A stretch of 64,000 nt of DNA from Treponema pedis (GTDB taxonomy: Bacteria; Spirochaetota; Spirochaetia; Treponematales; Treponemataceae). The notes under the pieces were generated by a model. It worked only from the letters and a program-made list of their open reading frames with translations, was not told the origin of the DNA and did no database searches. The stretch spans positions 1,667,367-1,731,366 of the forward strand of contig NZ_CP045670.1 of assembly GCF_017161325.1 (NCBI RefSeq), written 5' to 3'. How positions within the stretch are numbered: position 1 is the first letter of the stretch; the number at the start of each line of letters is the position of its first letter. Made by a program: the position numbers and the translations under genes. Shown piece after piece: positions 16,412 through 25,910 of this stretch.

Positions 16412-18170
16412 ATGAATGTACCAGAGAGAATTGCCGCTTTAAGGCAAAAAATGGAAGCGCTTTCGTTAAGCGCTTATTTGGTTCCTTCTTCCGACCCGCA
16501 TCAAAGCGAGTACTTGCCGGAAAATTACAAAACCCGAGCCTTTATTTCAGGGTTTACAGGTTCTGCGGGAACTGTAGTTGTAACGAAGGATAAGGCTATT
16601 TTATGGACTGACGGACGCTATTTTTTACAGGCGGAAAAACAGCTTGAAGGTTCCGGTGTGGAACTTTATAAAATGGCTGAACCTAATGTTCCTACGGTAA
16701 ATGAATTTTTACGCTCCGTTTTAAAAGACGGAGAAAAGCTCGGAATGGACGGAAAGGTTATTGCTCTTAGAACTTACGAAGCAATGCAGGCGGAACTTGC
16801 GGGAATAGAGTTTGTTACTACCGTTGATTTAATCGGAGATATTTGGAGCGACAGACCTTCTCAAATTTTAAGCAAGGCATTTATTCAAGATGTAAAATAT
16901 GCAGGCAAAAGCCCTAAAGAAAAGCTTGAGCAGCTGCGTAAGGAGCTTTGTTCAAAGAATTGCAGCTCTACAGTAATAGGAGCCTTGGAAGATGTCTGTT
17001 ACTTATTCAATATACGCGGAAGCGATATTACCTGTAATCCGGTGGTTACCGCTTATGCAATCGTAGAAACGGAAAAAGCAACTCTTTTTATTTCGGAAAA
17101 GCAGCTTACCTCCGAAGTAAAAGATTTTTTAAGCTCACAGGGTGTACAAATAAAAGATTATGAAGCCGTGTTCGAAGAAGCTTCAAAGCTTGGCGGTACC
17201 GTTTATTTGGACCCTTCAAGGACTAACGTATTTCTTTTCGAAAAAATTAAGGCTAAAATTGAAAAGGGACTTAACATAACCTCAACTATGAAGGCCGTTA
17301 AAAACGAGATTGAGCTTAAAAATTTCGATAAGGCTATGGAAAAAGACGGCGCTGCAATGATAAAAATTTTAAAATGGGTTGAAGAAAATGCAGATAAAGG
17401 CGTTACCGAATGGGACGTAAGCGAACAGCTTTTAAAATTCCGTGCCGAAGGAGAGGGTTTTATCGAAGCCAGTTTTGAAACAATTTCAGGATACGGCCCT
17501 AACGGAGCGGTAATTCATTATTCTCCCGAAAAAAAAGACCTGTGCAGCCTTACAACCTAAGAGCTTCCTCCTTTTGGACAGCGGCGGACATTATTTTGAC
17601 GGCACAACCGATATTACAAGAACAATACCTTTAGGCCCACTTACGGAAGAAGAAAAAGAAAACTATACCTTGGTTTTAAAAGCTCATATAAATTTGGCGC
17701 GGGCAAAATTTAAGGCTGGAACTACAGGCTTTGCTCTCGATACCCTTGCACGGGCTCCTCTTTGGGCTTTCGGAAAAGATTATAAACACGGTACGGGTCA
17801 TGGAGTAGGCTTTGTTTTAAGCGTTCACGAAGGTCCTCAATCTATTTCCGGTAAATACATAGATGTTCCTATGCAATTGGGAATGGTTACTTCCAATGAA
17901 CCGGGCTTATACATTGCAGGAAGCCACGGCATAAGAATTGAAAGCCTTGTAGTAACCGTACCGTTTATGAAAACGGGCGACGGGGATTTTTATCGGTTTA
18001 AAACTATAACGCTTTGTCCTATTGATACACGTCCGATTATAAAAAATCTTCTGTCTTCTGAAGAAATTGAATGGCTTAACGAATACCACAAAGAAGTTTT
18101 TGAGCGCCTTTCTCCTTATGTGGACGGAGTATATAAAGAATTCTTAAAGAAAAAAACCGAAGCAATTTAA
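16412..18170 (+). pseudogene. pepP: Xaa-Pro aminopeptidase (M24B), frameshifted
   Basis: Creatinase N-terminal domains (LVPSSDPHQSEYLPE, GFTGSAGTVVV, WTDGRYFLQAEKQL) are followed by an M24 catalytic domain. The metal ligands are visible in the second part: Asp in LLLDSGG, Asp in DGTTDITRT, His in KHGTGHGVG, Glu in SNEPGLY and Glu in IRIESL. The enzyme removes an N-terminal residue before proline and should be cytoplasmic. The frame breaks at a run of 8 A near 17527: as read it gives PEKKDLCSLTT and stops, while one A fewer gives PEKKTCAALQPKSFLLLDSGG, so the real product would be about 585 residues. All catalytic residues lie after the break. The ATG 16412 has gggag 5 bases upstream. Confidence 0.8.
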
Positions 18171-18183
18171 GATTAAGGATTTT

Positions 18184-18227
18184 AAAAAAACACCTTGTAT
18201 AAGTTAAAAACGTACAAGGTGTTTTTT
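18184..18227. terminator. Bidirectional terminator between pepP and purD
   Basis: A long hairpin with AAAAAACACCTTGTA and TACAAGGTGTTTTTT arms. A-rich and T-rich flanks on both strands suit the two converging genes. Confidence 0.85.
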
Positions 18228-18279
18228 ATTGGTATAAATTAAATACTATCGATATTTGCAAAGGATACGGATTAAAATC

Positions 18280-19590
18280 TTATGACTTTTCCTGTCTTTT
18301 AAGACCCTTTGCCGCAATATCGGTTCTATACTGTGCATTTTTAAAATGAATCGATTTTACTTTTTTATACGCCTTATCGATGGCTTTTTGTAAACCGTTT
18401 CGTATATCTTCATCATGTGCGGTAATACATAAAACTCTTCCGCCGTGTGTAAAAAGCTCTCCGTTTTTTATAACCGTTCCTGCATGAATGACATTTACGT
18501 CTTTTTCATTCTTTAATTCGTCTTTATTAAGTTTTTCATCGGAAGAAGAGTTTATAGGATAGCCGCCGCTTGCCATAACAATTGTAACGGCAAAGCCGCT
18601 CTTCCATTTAGGTAATGCTTCGTTAAGTCTGCCTTCGGCACAAGCAAGCATGGTTTCGGCTAAATCACCGTCGAAAAGCTGCATTAAAACTTGGGTTTCA
18701 GGGTCTCCGAAACGGCAATTATATTCTAAAACACGTATACCTTTTTTTGTAAGCATAAGCCCTGCATATAAAACACCGATATACGGTGTTCCGTTTTGAG
18801 CCATTTTTTTTATAACCGGCAAAATTGTTTTTTCGGCATATTCTTCCGCTTTTTCCGTATTGCAAACGGGAGCCGGTGAATATGCTCCCATTCCTCCCGT
18901 ATTAGGTCCCTTATCCCCGTCCTTTAATCTTTTGTGGTCTTGAGAGGACGGCATTACTGCAATATTTTTTCCGTCCGAAAAAGCTAAAATCGAAACCTCT
19001 TCACCTTGAAGCCTTTCTTCTATAACAACCTTATTTCCGGAAGAGCCGAAGCGGTTTTCCCGCATTATGGCGTTCAGCTCCGTAAAGGCTTCTTCTTTTG
19101 TTTCGGGTAAAATTACACCCTTACCTGCGGCAAGTCCGTCCGCCTTAATGACAAAATCGTAATCCAAGGTCTTTATATATTCTTTTGCTTTTTTAAAGTC
19201 GGTAAAGGTTTTATATTCGGCCGTCGGAATATTTAAGTTCATCATAATTTGTTTGGAATAATCTTTTGAGCCTTCAAGCAAAGCGCAGGCTTTTGAAGGG
19301 CCGAAAAACGCAATATGTTTACCGCATTCTTTACTTTTTTTCAAAACCGAATCTGCAAAACCCATACAAAGCGGAACTTCAGGGCCTGCAACTATTAAAT
19401 CTATTGAATTTGTAAAGGCGAACTCAGTAAGTCTCTCTATTTCTTCCGCCTTAATCGGTACGTTTTCTCCCAATAAGGCCGTGCCTCCGTTTCCTGGAGC
19501 TATAAAAAGTTTTTCGCAGGAAGGCGATTCTCTAAGTTTTATCGCAATCGCATGTTCTCTTCCTCCCGAACCTACAAGCAGGATATTCAT
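18280..19590 (-). CDS. purD: Phosphoribosylamine-glycine ligase
   Basis: A 436-residue ATP-grasp enzyme that joins glycine to phosphoribosylamine in step two of purine synthesis. The N terminus has LLVGSGGREHAIA, followed by LFIAPGNGGTA and IVAGPEVPL. The ATP-grasp part has VIKADGLAAGKGV, GPNTGGMGAYSP, GLMLTKKGIRVLEYNCRFGD-type metal-binding sequence and ETQVLMQL. Length is normal for the family. AGGAG precedes the ATG. It appears to be a single-gene unit; no other pur genes are in the window. Confidence 0.93.
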   Translation of the reverse strand: MNILLVGSGGREHAIAIKLRESPSCEKLFIAPGNGGTALLGENVPIKAEEIERLTEFAFTNSIDLIVAGPEVPLCMGFADSVLKKSKECGKHIAFFGPSKACALLEGSKDYSKQIMMNLNIPTAEYKTFTDFKKAKEYIKTLDYDFVIKADGLAAGKGVILPETKEEAFTELNAIMRENRFGSSGNKVVIEERLQGEEVSILAFSDGKNIAVMPSSQDHKRLKDGDKGPNTGGMGAYSPAPVCNTEKAEEYAEKTILPVIKKMAQNGTPYIGVLYAGLMLTKKGIRVLEYNCRFGDPETQVLMQLFDGDLAETMLACAEGRLNEALPKWKSGFAVTIVMASGGYPINSSSDEKLNKDELKNEKDVNVIHAGTVIKNGELFTHGGRVLCITAHDEDIRNGLQKAIDKAYKKVKSIHFKNAQYRTDIAAKGLKRQEKS

Positions 19591-19665
19591 TTTCTTCTCC
19601 TAAACTGATTTTAAACAGTTTATTCTATAGAATTATATCAAAACCTGACGGATAGGGCAAGAGTG

Positions 19666-19694
19666 TTGATTTTTTCCCGTAATACTGATAAAAT
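19666..19694 (+). promoter_or_regulatory. Promoter of the ddl-nnr unit
   Basis: TTGATT and TAAAAT with a 17-base spacer, 30 bases before the ddl start. Confidence 0.6.
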
Positions 19695-19723
19695 AACTTT
19701 GCTATTCAAAGAAGGAGATGCTT

Positions 19724-20830
19724 ATGAATATAGCAATTATTTACGGCGGCAAATCGAGCGAGCATGAAGTTTCACTTATTTCCGCCGCTTCAATAGTAAG
19801 AACGATTGATAAAAAACATAACCTTTATTTAATCGGAATTACGAAAAAAGGTGAATGGTTTTTTCACGGAAATGAAGAGAGAGAGCGTATTTTAAAAAAT
19901 CCTAAAGCGGTTTTAAAAATAAAAAAAGATGAATCAAAACGGGTTTCAATAATTCCCGGGGGCGGAACGAAAAAGGGCATTAAGGCGGGGAGCGTTTTTT
20001 TACAAACAGATGCGGTTTTTGCAGTTTTGCACGGACGTTTCGGAGAAGACGGAACTATCCAAGGTCTGTTTGAAATGGCCGATATTCCCTATGTAGGCGG
20101 AGATGTTATGTCTACAAGTATTGCAATGGATAAAGAAAAAACTAAAATGATTTGGGATTATTCAGGTCTTCCCGTCGTTCCGTATATTGCAATAAAAAAA
20201 CGGGAATGGGACAATTTTGAAATAAGGAATGTTATTTTAAATAAGGCTGAAAAGGATTTTGATTATCCGCTTTTTGTAAAACCGTGCAGGGCTGGAAGTT
20301 CCGTCGGAGCGGGCCTTGTACATAAACGTGAAGAGCTTATTGCACAGGCTGAAGAAGCCTTTTTATGGGATAATAAAATTTTAATTGAAAGCTGTATTGA
20401 AGCCAGAGAAGTGGAATGTTCCGTTACGGGAAATACTGAAACGACGGCTTATATCCCCGGTGAAATAATTCCGTCTCATAAATTTTATGATTACGATGCA
20501 AAGTATACGGACCCGGACGGTGCGGAATTAAAAATCCCCGCCGATATAGATGAAAACACCCGCAAAACAATCAGGGAGCTTGCAATAAAGGCTTATCAGG
20601 CCTTGGATTTATCCGGGCTTTCCCGTGTGGATTTTTTTATAGATAAGAGGAACAATAAAATTTATTTAAACGAAGTAAACACGATTCCGGGCTTTACTTC
20701 AATTTCGATGTTCCCGAAAATGTGCGCCGCTTCAGGTTTACCTTATGAAAAACTTATAATGTATTTAATTGATTTGGCAATAGAGCGGTTTAAAAGTGAC
20801 CGTAAGTTAAAAACTTCACACAATAATTGA
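19724..20830 (+). CDS. ddl: D-alanine-D-alanine ligase
   Basis: An ATP-grasp ligase that makes D-Ala-D-Ala for peptidoglycan. Motifs: AIIYGGKSSEHEVSLISA at the N terminus, LHGRFGEDGTIQGL, FVKPCRAGSSVGAG, CSVTGN, YDYDAKY and NEVNTIPGFTSISMFP at the C terminus, all standard for Ddl. Two in-frame ATGs exist at 19718 and 19724. The second is chosen because AAGGAG ends at 19717, leaving 6 bases to it and none to the first. It begins a three-gene unit with a membrane protein and nnr. Confidence 0.93.
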   Translation: MNIAIIYGGKSSEHEVSLISAASIVRTIDKKHNLYLIGITKKGEWFFHGNEERERILKNPKAVLKIKKDESKRVSIIPGGGTKKGIKAGSVFLQTDAVFAVLHGRFGEDGTIQGLFEMADIPYVGGDVMSTSIAMDKEKTKMIWDYSGLPVVPYIAIKKREWDNFEIRNVILNKAEKDFDYPLFVKPCRAGSSVGAGLVHKREELIAQAEEAFLWDNKILIESCIEAREVECSVTGNTETTAYIPGEIIPSHKFYDYDAKYTDPDGAELKIPADIDENTRKTIRELAIKAYQALDLSGLSRVDFFIDKRNNKIYLNEVNTIPGFTSISMFPKMCAASGLPYEKLIMYLIDLAIERFKSDRKLKTSHNN

Positions 20831-20849
20831 TTTTTTAATCTTGAATTTT

Positions 20850-21476
20850 ATGGCTGTATTAAATTTTAAAGGCAACGGAGAAAAATTACGCTGTTATATC
20901 TCGGTTAATTTATTTTTTCTTTTTTTATGTGCGGTTTCGACTTTGATAATACGTATTTTGCCTAAAAATATTTATGCAGCCGTAATATTTAAAATAACCG
21001 TCTTTACGTTTTTTCAATTATTCGAGTTTGTTCTTTGCTCGGCATTTTATAATGAAACTAAAAATCTTTATGGCCTGCTGAAAACTTTTTTTAAAAAGTT
21101 TTTTTTTAAAACATTGATATTTTCACAAATTAAACTTATTGTTTTTACTTGTTTGTTATTTTTATTGCGCATATTTTTACAAAAAGAGAGCATAACGGGA
21201 AATATTTTTGCTTTAATTATTTTAACGCTTTTCTTTTTTTTATTTTTTTCCTGCTTTTGGTTTTTTGCGGAAGCCCAAATTAAAGATAAAACTTTTTTTT
21301 GTAATTTAAAAAATTCTTTTTATTTATTTTTTAATAATCCTTTTTTTACATTTAGAGTTTTTTTTGTAAATCTGTTTTATGCAATTATTTCAGGACTTCT
21401 TTTTTTTATTTTCCCGGGCATTGCAGGTATGTGTTTTAATTATTGTAAATCTTATAAAAAAATAAAAGGAGCATAA
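20850..21476 (+). CDS. Hydrophobic membrane protein of unknown function
   Basis: A 208-residue, Phe-rich protein with about five or six membrane segments (about residues 20-35, 45-62, 90-108, 120-140 and 165-190). It has no motif I recognise and ends in a short basic tail (KSYKKIKGA). It sits 19 bases after ddl and 5 bases before nnr, so it is probably cotranscribed. The start is uncertain: no good ribosome binding site is seen and a TTG lies at 20841. Confidence 0.5.
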   Translation: MAVLNFKGNGEKLRCYISVNLFFLFLCAVSTLIIRILPKNIYAAVIFKITVFTFFQLFEFVLCSAFYNETKNLYGLLKTFFKKFFFKTLIFSQIKLIVFTCLLFLLRIFLQKESITGNIFALIILTLFFFLFFSCFWFFAEAQIKDKTFFCNLKNSFYLFFNNPFFTFRVFFVNLFYAIISGLLFFIFPGIAGMCFNYCKSYKKIKGA

Positions 21477-21481
21477 TATTT

Positions 21482-22963
21482 ATGGAAAAAGTTTTTTATT
21501 CTTTACGAGTTCTTGACAGGCGTGCGGAAAAAGAATTTAAGGCGGGTAACGGAATTTTAATGGAAAATGCGGCGCGCGGTTCCGCCGAAAAATTAAAATC
21601 TCTTTTTTTACAAAATGAAAGATTAAATAAAGGTAAAAAGATTTTACAAATTGTCTGCGGGTCAGGCGACAACGGAGGAGACGGCTTGGCTCTGGCAAGA
21701 ATGTGTGCGGATTTTTTTAATGTAATTGCGGTGTGCATAAAAGAACCCAAATCCGAATTATGCCGTCTTCAAAAAGAAAGACTTGAAGCCTTAGGCATAA
21801 CCGTAAAAAAAACAATTGAAACGAAGTGCGATATTTTATTTGACGCATTTTTAGGAACGGGATTAAAAGGGGTTTTAAATAACGAAGATAAAAAAATTAT
21901 CGAAAGGCTGAATAAATTAAACTGCATAAAAATTGCCTGCGATATTCCGAGCGGTCTTAATGCGGAAGGGATAGCTTCACCCGTTGCCGTAAACTGCGAT
22001 TATACTTTTTCTATGGGAGCTTTAAAAACCGCTTTTTTTTCGGATTTTGCAAAAGACGTAACGGGTAAAATTGAAGTTATAGACTTGGGTATTCCCCGCT
22101 CAAAATACGAAACGGAAACGGAAGTCTTTTTGCTTAATAAAAGTGATATGATTTTACCTGTCCGTAAAAGGCAAAACACTCATAAACGAAGTTTCGGTCA
22201 TGCGGCGGTTATCTTGGGAGAAAAACCCGGTGCTTGTATTTTGGCGGCTTCGGCGGCTTTAAAATTCGGGGCGGGACTTTTAACCGTTTCAGGCGGTTTT
22301 AAGGACGGCTGTCCGTCGGTTTCCTCATTTAAAAAACTTCAAGGCTTACCTGCCGATTTTATGTATAGTGAAAATTTTAACTGTAAAGAATTCAGCGCCG
22401 TTGCGATAGGCTGCGGTTTAGGTAAAAGCGAAAATAAAAATACTTGCGGCTTTTCCGTTTTGTTGGATAAAAAAACTCAAAAAATGCCCCTTGTATTGGA
22501 CGCAGATATTTTTTATTATGAAAAGCTGAAAGATGTTTTACCTAATTTAAAGAAGGCTGTATTAACCCCTCATCCGAAAGAATTTTCTTTTTTACTTAAA
22601 ATATGCGGTTTCGGAAATTATAGCGTAAATGAAATTCAGCAAAACCGTTTTAAACTTTTAAATGAATTTTGTAAACGGTATCCTGATCTTACGGTTTTGC
22701 TTAAGGGTGCAAATGTCCTAATCGGTTCAAACGGTAAAATTTTTATCAATTCTTTGGGGTCATCTTCGCTTTCAAAGGCCGGTACCGGCGACGTCCTTGC
22801 AGGAATTATTACCGCCTTGCTTGCACAAGGGTATAGCCCGGAAGAAGCGGCAATAAGCGGGAGCCTTGCACATACTCTTGCAGGCGGATATTCAAAAAGC
22901 AGTTACGGCTTAACTGCAAGCGGCTTGATTGCCGGTTTGGAAAAACTGGAATCTTTTTTTTAA
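21482..22963 (+). CDS. nnr: Bifunctional NAD(P)HX epimerase/dehydratase
   Basis: A 493-residue repair enzyme that converts damaged hydrated NAD(P)H back to NAD(P)H. The N-terminal YjeF_N epimerase domain (to about residue 210) has CGSGDNGGDGLALARM, FDAFLGTGLKG and ACDIPSGLNAEG. The C-terminal ribokinase-like dehydratase domain (about 225-490) has GHAAVILGEKPG, LTPHPKEFSFLL, LLKGANVLIG and AGTGDVLAGIITALLAQG, the nucleotide-binding signature. The fused form is common in bacteria. GGAG lies about 10 bases before the ATG. Confidence 0.93.
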   Translation: MEKVFYSLRVLDRRAEKEFKAGNGILMENAARGSAEKLKSLFLQNERLNKGKKILQIVCGSGDNGGDGLALARMCADFFNVIAVCIKEPKSELCRLQKERLEALGITVKKTIETKCDILFDAFLGTGLKGVLNNEDKKIIERLNKLNCIKIACDIPSGLNAEGIASPVAVNCDYTFSMGALKTAFFSDFAKDVTGKIEVIDLGIPRSKYETETEVFLLNKSDMILPVRKRQNTHKRSFGHAAVILGEKPGACILAASAALKFGAGLLTVSGGFKDGCPSVSSFKKLQGLPADFMYSENFNCKEFSAVAIGCGLGKSENKNTCGFSVLLDKKTQKMPLVLDADIFYYEKLKDVLPNLKKAVLTPHPKEFSFLLKICGFGNYSVNEIQQNRFKLLNEFCKRYPDLTVLLKGANVLIGSNGKIFINSLGSSSLSKAGTGDVLAGIITALLAQGYSPEEAAISGSLAHTLAGGYSKSSYGLTASGLIAGLEKLESFF

Positions 22964-22980
22964 AAAGCGGTCAATCCTCT

Positions 22981-23529
22981 TTATTTTAAATTTGCTTCGT
23001 ATAGGTTTTTCTTTTTTAATTCTTCTATAATTATCTTTACAATTTTTTCAGGCGTATTTTTTTCTGTATCTATTATTAAATCGGCAAAACCGTAATCCGT
23101 ATTATCGATATTATAAAGGCTCTTATACCTTCTTGTATCGTCCTTATCGCGCAGTTCTGTAATTCTTTTTACTTCGTTTATATCTCCGCCTTCCCGGTTG
23201 TGAATTCTGTTTACACGTACGTCAAATGAGGCGGTTAAATAAATTTTTAAATCCGCATCTTTTAAAAGCCAAATTGCCAAACGGGAACCTAAAACGCATG
23301 AAGATTTTGAGGCAAGTTCGACTTGTTTTGTGTCTACCGTTTTATCAAAACTGAAATCGGTTTTCGCCTTTTCTAAAAGTTCCGTAAACGGGATATTTAA
23401 TTCCGCGGCAACATTTTTAAAAGTATAATTTATACAAGGTAAATTCAATTTTTGTGCAAGCAAGTTTGAAACGGTTGTATTTCCGCAGCCCGAAGACCCG
23501 GATATTGCAATTCTAAGCTGTTTTTTCAT
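22981..23529 (-). CDS. Cytidylate kinase-like P-loop protein
   Basis: A 182-residue P-loop nucleoside monophosphate kinase-type protein. Its Walker A is SGSSGCGNTTVS, followed by KLNLPCINYTFKN. CVLGSRLAIW and a lid-like RVNRIHNREGGD complete the pattern of the cytidylate kinase-like family rather than classical Cmk. It is the last gene of the murC-yicC unit. The ATG at 23529 is preferred over the GTG at 23535 because AGGAAG spaces correctly to it. The substrate is not proven. Confidence 0.7.
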   Translation of the reverse strand: MKKQLRIAISGSSGCGNTTVSNLLAQKLNLPCINYTFKNVAAELNIPFTELLEKAKTDFSFDKTVDTKQVELASKSSCVLGSRLAIWLLKDADLKIYLTASFDVRVNRIHNREGGDINEVKRITELRDKDDTRRYKSLYNIDNTDYGFADLIIDTEKNTPEKIVKIIIEELKKKNLYEANLK

Positions 23530-23542
23530 TTTCACTTCCTGT

Positions 23543-24409
23543 TTATTCTACATTGCGGCTTTGTTCGCGTATGTTTTCCAATGCGTCTTTTACTTCAATA
23601 ATTGATTGAGACATTTCAAGCATTTGATTTTTTGAGCCTATCGTGTTTATTTCTCTGTTTATTTCCTGACAAATAAAATCAAGTTTTTTACCTATAGGGC
23701 ATTTTTGTTTTAGCTCGTTGCTTAATGTATTACAGTGAGCTTCAAGTCTTACAATTTCTTCATTGATTGTATATTTAACAAGCATCACCGCAACTTCCTG
23801 CATTATGCGCTGTTCGTTTATTTCATTTCCTATAAGCTCTTTAAATCTGTCTTTTATGGTTTGACAAAATAATTCTTCCATTTGCGGAGCATATTTTTTT
23901 ATGATTTTTATTGCGGAAAGAATTCTTTCCATATTTGCCGTAATGTCTTTTTTTAAAATTTCACCTTCCGCAATTTTTGTAAGTTCGTAATTTTGAAAAG
24001 TTTCTTCAAAAACCGGAAGAAGAAGCTCTTCCCATGAATGTAAATCTATGTTCCGCTCAACGGTTAAAACTCCTTCTTTTTCGGAAAAAGCATTTATATC
24101 AATTTCGGAAGAAATACAGGCCGCTTCGGCAATTTCCCGTAAAGCCTTTGCATAAGCTTTTGCAATAGATGTATTTGTAATTATGTTTATATCCAGATTT
24201 AAGTCTTTAACCCGTAAACAAACTTCTACCTTACCGCGTGCAATTCTGGAAGAAAAAAAACTTTTAAAAACAGGTTCCAATCCTGAAAGCCAAAAGGGCA
24301 GATTTAAATTTAATTCCAAATATCTTGAATTATAACTTTTAATTTCCAAACTTACCGAAGCATCTTTTATATGCTTTTCGGTTAGGGCATAACCGGTCAT
24401 ACTTTTCAT
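23543..24409 (-). CDS. yicC: YicC family endoribonuclease
   Basis: A 288-residue YicC family protein. The N-terminal domain opens MKSMTGYALTEKH and has SYNSRYLELNLNLP. The C-terminal DUF1732 has AHCNTLSNELKQKCPIGKKL and ICQEINREINTIGSKNQ, the strongest family signature. YicC proteins are reported to be RNA endonucleases. The ATG overlaps the murC stop by 4 bases (ATGA), so the two are coupled. Confidence 0.88.
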   Translation of the reverse strand: MKSMTGYALTEKHIKDASVSLEIKSYNSRYLELNLNLPFWLSGLEPVFKSFFSSRIARGKVEVCLRVKDLNLDINIITNTSIAKAYAKALREIAEAACISSEIDINAFSEKEGVLTVERNIDLHSWEELLLPVFEETFQNYELTKIAEGEILKKDITANMERILSAIKIIKKYAPQMEELFCQTIKDRFKELIGNEINEQRIMQEVAVMLVKYTINEEIVRLEAHCNTLSNELKQKCPIGKKLDFICQEINREINTIGSKNQMLEMSQSIIEVKDALENIREQSRNVE

Positions 24410-25854
24410 AAGTTATTTTCCTTTTTTAAAATTTCTTTACTTAAAATATAATTTTCTCCCGCTCCTATTGTTATAAATAAATCTCCGTTGCGCAATTTTC
24501 CGAGCAAAAAATCTTTTGCGTCCAAAACTTCATTAAAGAAAAAAACGTTTTTATGATGTTTTTTCGTTTTATTAAAAAGAAGTTCCGCATCAACTTGTCC
24601 CGAATATTTTTCCCGTGCTGAAGAAAATATTTTATGTAAAATAACAATATCCGCATCGGTAAAGCATGAGGCAAACTCATCTATCAGGGCTTCGGTACGT
24701 GAATAAGTATGAGCCATAAAATCTGCAATTATTCTTCTGTCCGGATAAAATTCTTTTAAACCCTTTAATAAGGTTTTTATAGCTGTAGGGTGATGAGCAT
24801 AATCGTCATAAACCAAAATATCTTTATTTTTTGCTTTACCTATAAATTCGGTACGGCGGCTCGCTCCTCGATAAGAAGAAACCGCCTTCCTTATTGCGGA
24901 CATATCCGCAATTTTCAGCTCTCCGTGTTCTTCTTTTAGTAAAGAAATTGCAAGAGCAATTGCCGCAGCCGCATTAAGCACGTTATGTTTACCCGGTATT
25001 TGTAAAGAAAACTCGCCCGCAAAACCTGCAAGCGAAAAAGAAAGTTTTTCGTTTTTTACTCCGTGTACCGTAATTTTATAATCTCCGATTGCTTTTTCTC
25101 CGTACGGAATATAAGATAAATCGGGGCGGGAAGCGAACATAAGTTTTGCAGCTTCGCAGGCTCCTTCATCATCGGCACAATAAAATAATTCTCCGAATTG
25201 AGGCAGTTTATCCGCATATTGTAAAAAAGCCGTTAAGATGGATTCATAAGTAGGATAATAATCCTGATGGTCGGGTTCTACACTTGTTAAAATTATTTTA
25301 CGCGGGTGAAAATTTAAAAAATGACGCTTATATTCACAAGTTTCGGCAACAAAATATTTTGAACCGTTTAGCATTGTACAGGAATTATTAAAATTTGCAA
25401 TTACACTTCCCGCTAAAACCGACACGGGCAGTTTAAGTTCTTTTAAAATTGTTCCGGTCATTCCCGTAGTAGTGGTTTTCCCGTGGACGCCTGAAATCCC
25501 GGCGGAAAACGAATACTTCGATAAGGCTCCCAAGGCTTCGGGATAGGACAGCGCTGGAACATTTTTTTGCTGAACTGCATACATTTCCTCATTATTGTCG
25601 GGGGAGTAAGCTGCTGAAAAAATTATAAGCTGAGCATCTTGCGGGATATTTTCCTCATTAAACGGAGAAAAAATTTTTATATTCAATTTTTTTAAAGATT
25701 TTGCCGTATAAAAATCTTCGGGCACGTCGCTTCCTGAAACCTCTGCACCGCGGGAAACTAAAATTTCCGCAAGGGCTGCCATTCCCGTCCCCTTAATACC
25801 TATCATATAAATTTTAAACCCGTTTAAATTTTCAGGTAGAATAATTTTACTCAT
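24406..25854 (-). CDS. murC: UDP-N-acetylmuramate-L-alanine ligase
   Basis: A Mur ligase of 482 residues that adds L-Ala to UDP-MurNAc, the first peptide step of cell-wall synthesis. Motifs: MIGIKGTGMAALAEIL at the N terminus (Lys where most MurC have Gly), SGVHGKTTTTGM as P-loop, EPDHQDYY, GKHNVLNAAAAIA and YDDYAHHPTAIKTLL. No other mur gene is adjacent. The Mpl recycling ligase is an alternative relative, but length and the GVHGKTTTT context fit MurC. Confidence 0.85.
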   Translation of the reverse strand: MSKIILPENLNGFKIYMIGIKGTGMAALAEILVSRGAEVSGSDVPEDFYTAKSLKKLNIKIFSPFNEENIPQDAQLIIFSAAYSPDNNEEMYAVQQKNVPALSYPEALGALSKYSFSAGISGVHGKTTTTGMTGTILKELKLPVSVLAGSVIANFNNSCTMLNGSKYFVAETCEYKRHFLNFHPRKIILTSVEPDHQDYYPTYESILTAFLQYADKLPQFGELFYCADDEGACEAAKLMFASRPDLSYIPYGEKAIGDYKITVHGVKNEKLSFSLAGFAGEFSLQIPGKHNVLNAAAAIALAISLLKEEHGELKIADMSAIRKAVSSYRGASRRTEFIGKAKNKDILVYDDYAHHPTAIKTLLKGLKEFYPDRRIIADFMAHTYSRTEALIDEFASCFTDADIVILHKIFSSAREKYSGQVDAELLFNKTKKHHKNVFFFNEVLDAKDFLLGKLRNGDLFITIGAGENYILSKEILKKENNL

Positions 25855-25910
25855 CTGAGTATAATATGCGATATTTTTAATTTTAGCAATAGGTGCTAAT
25901 CGGGAGAAAA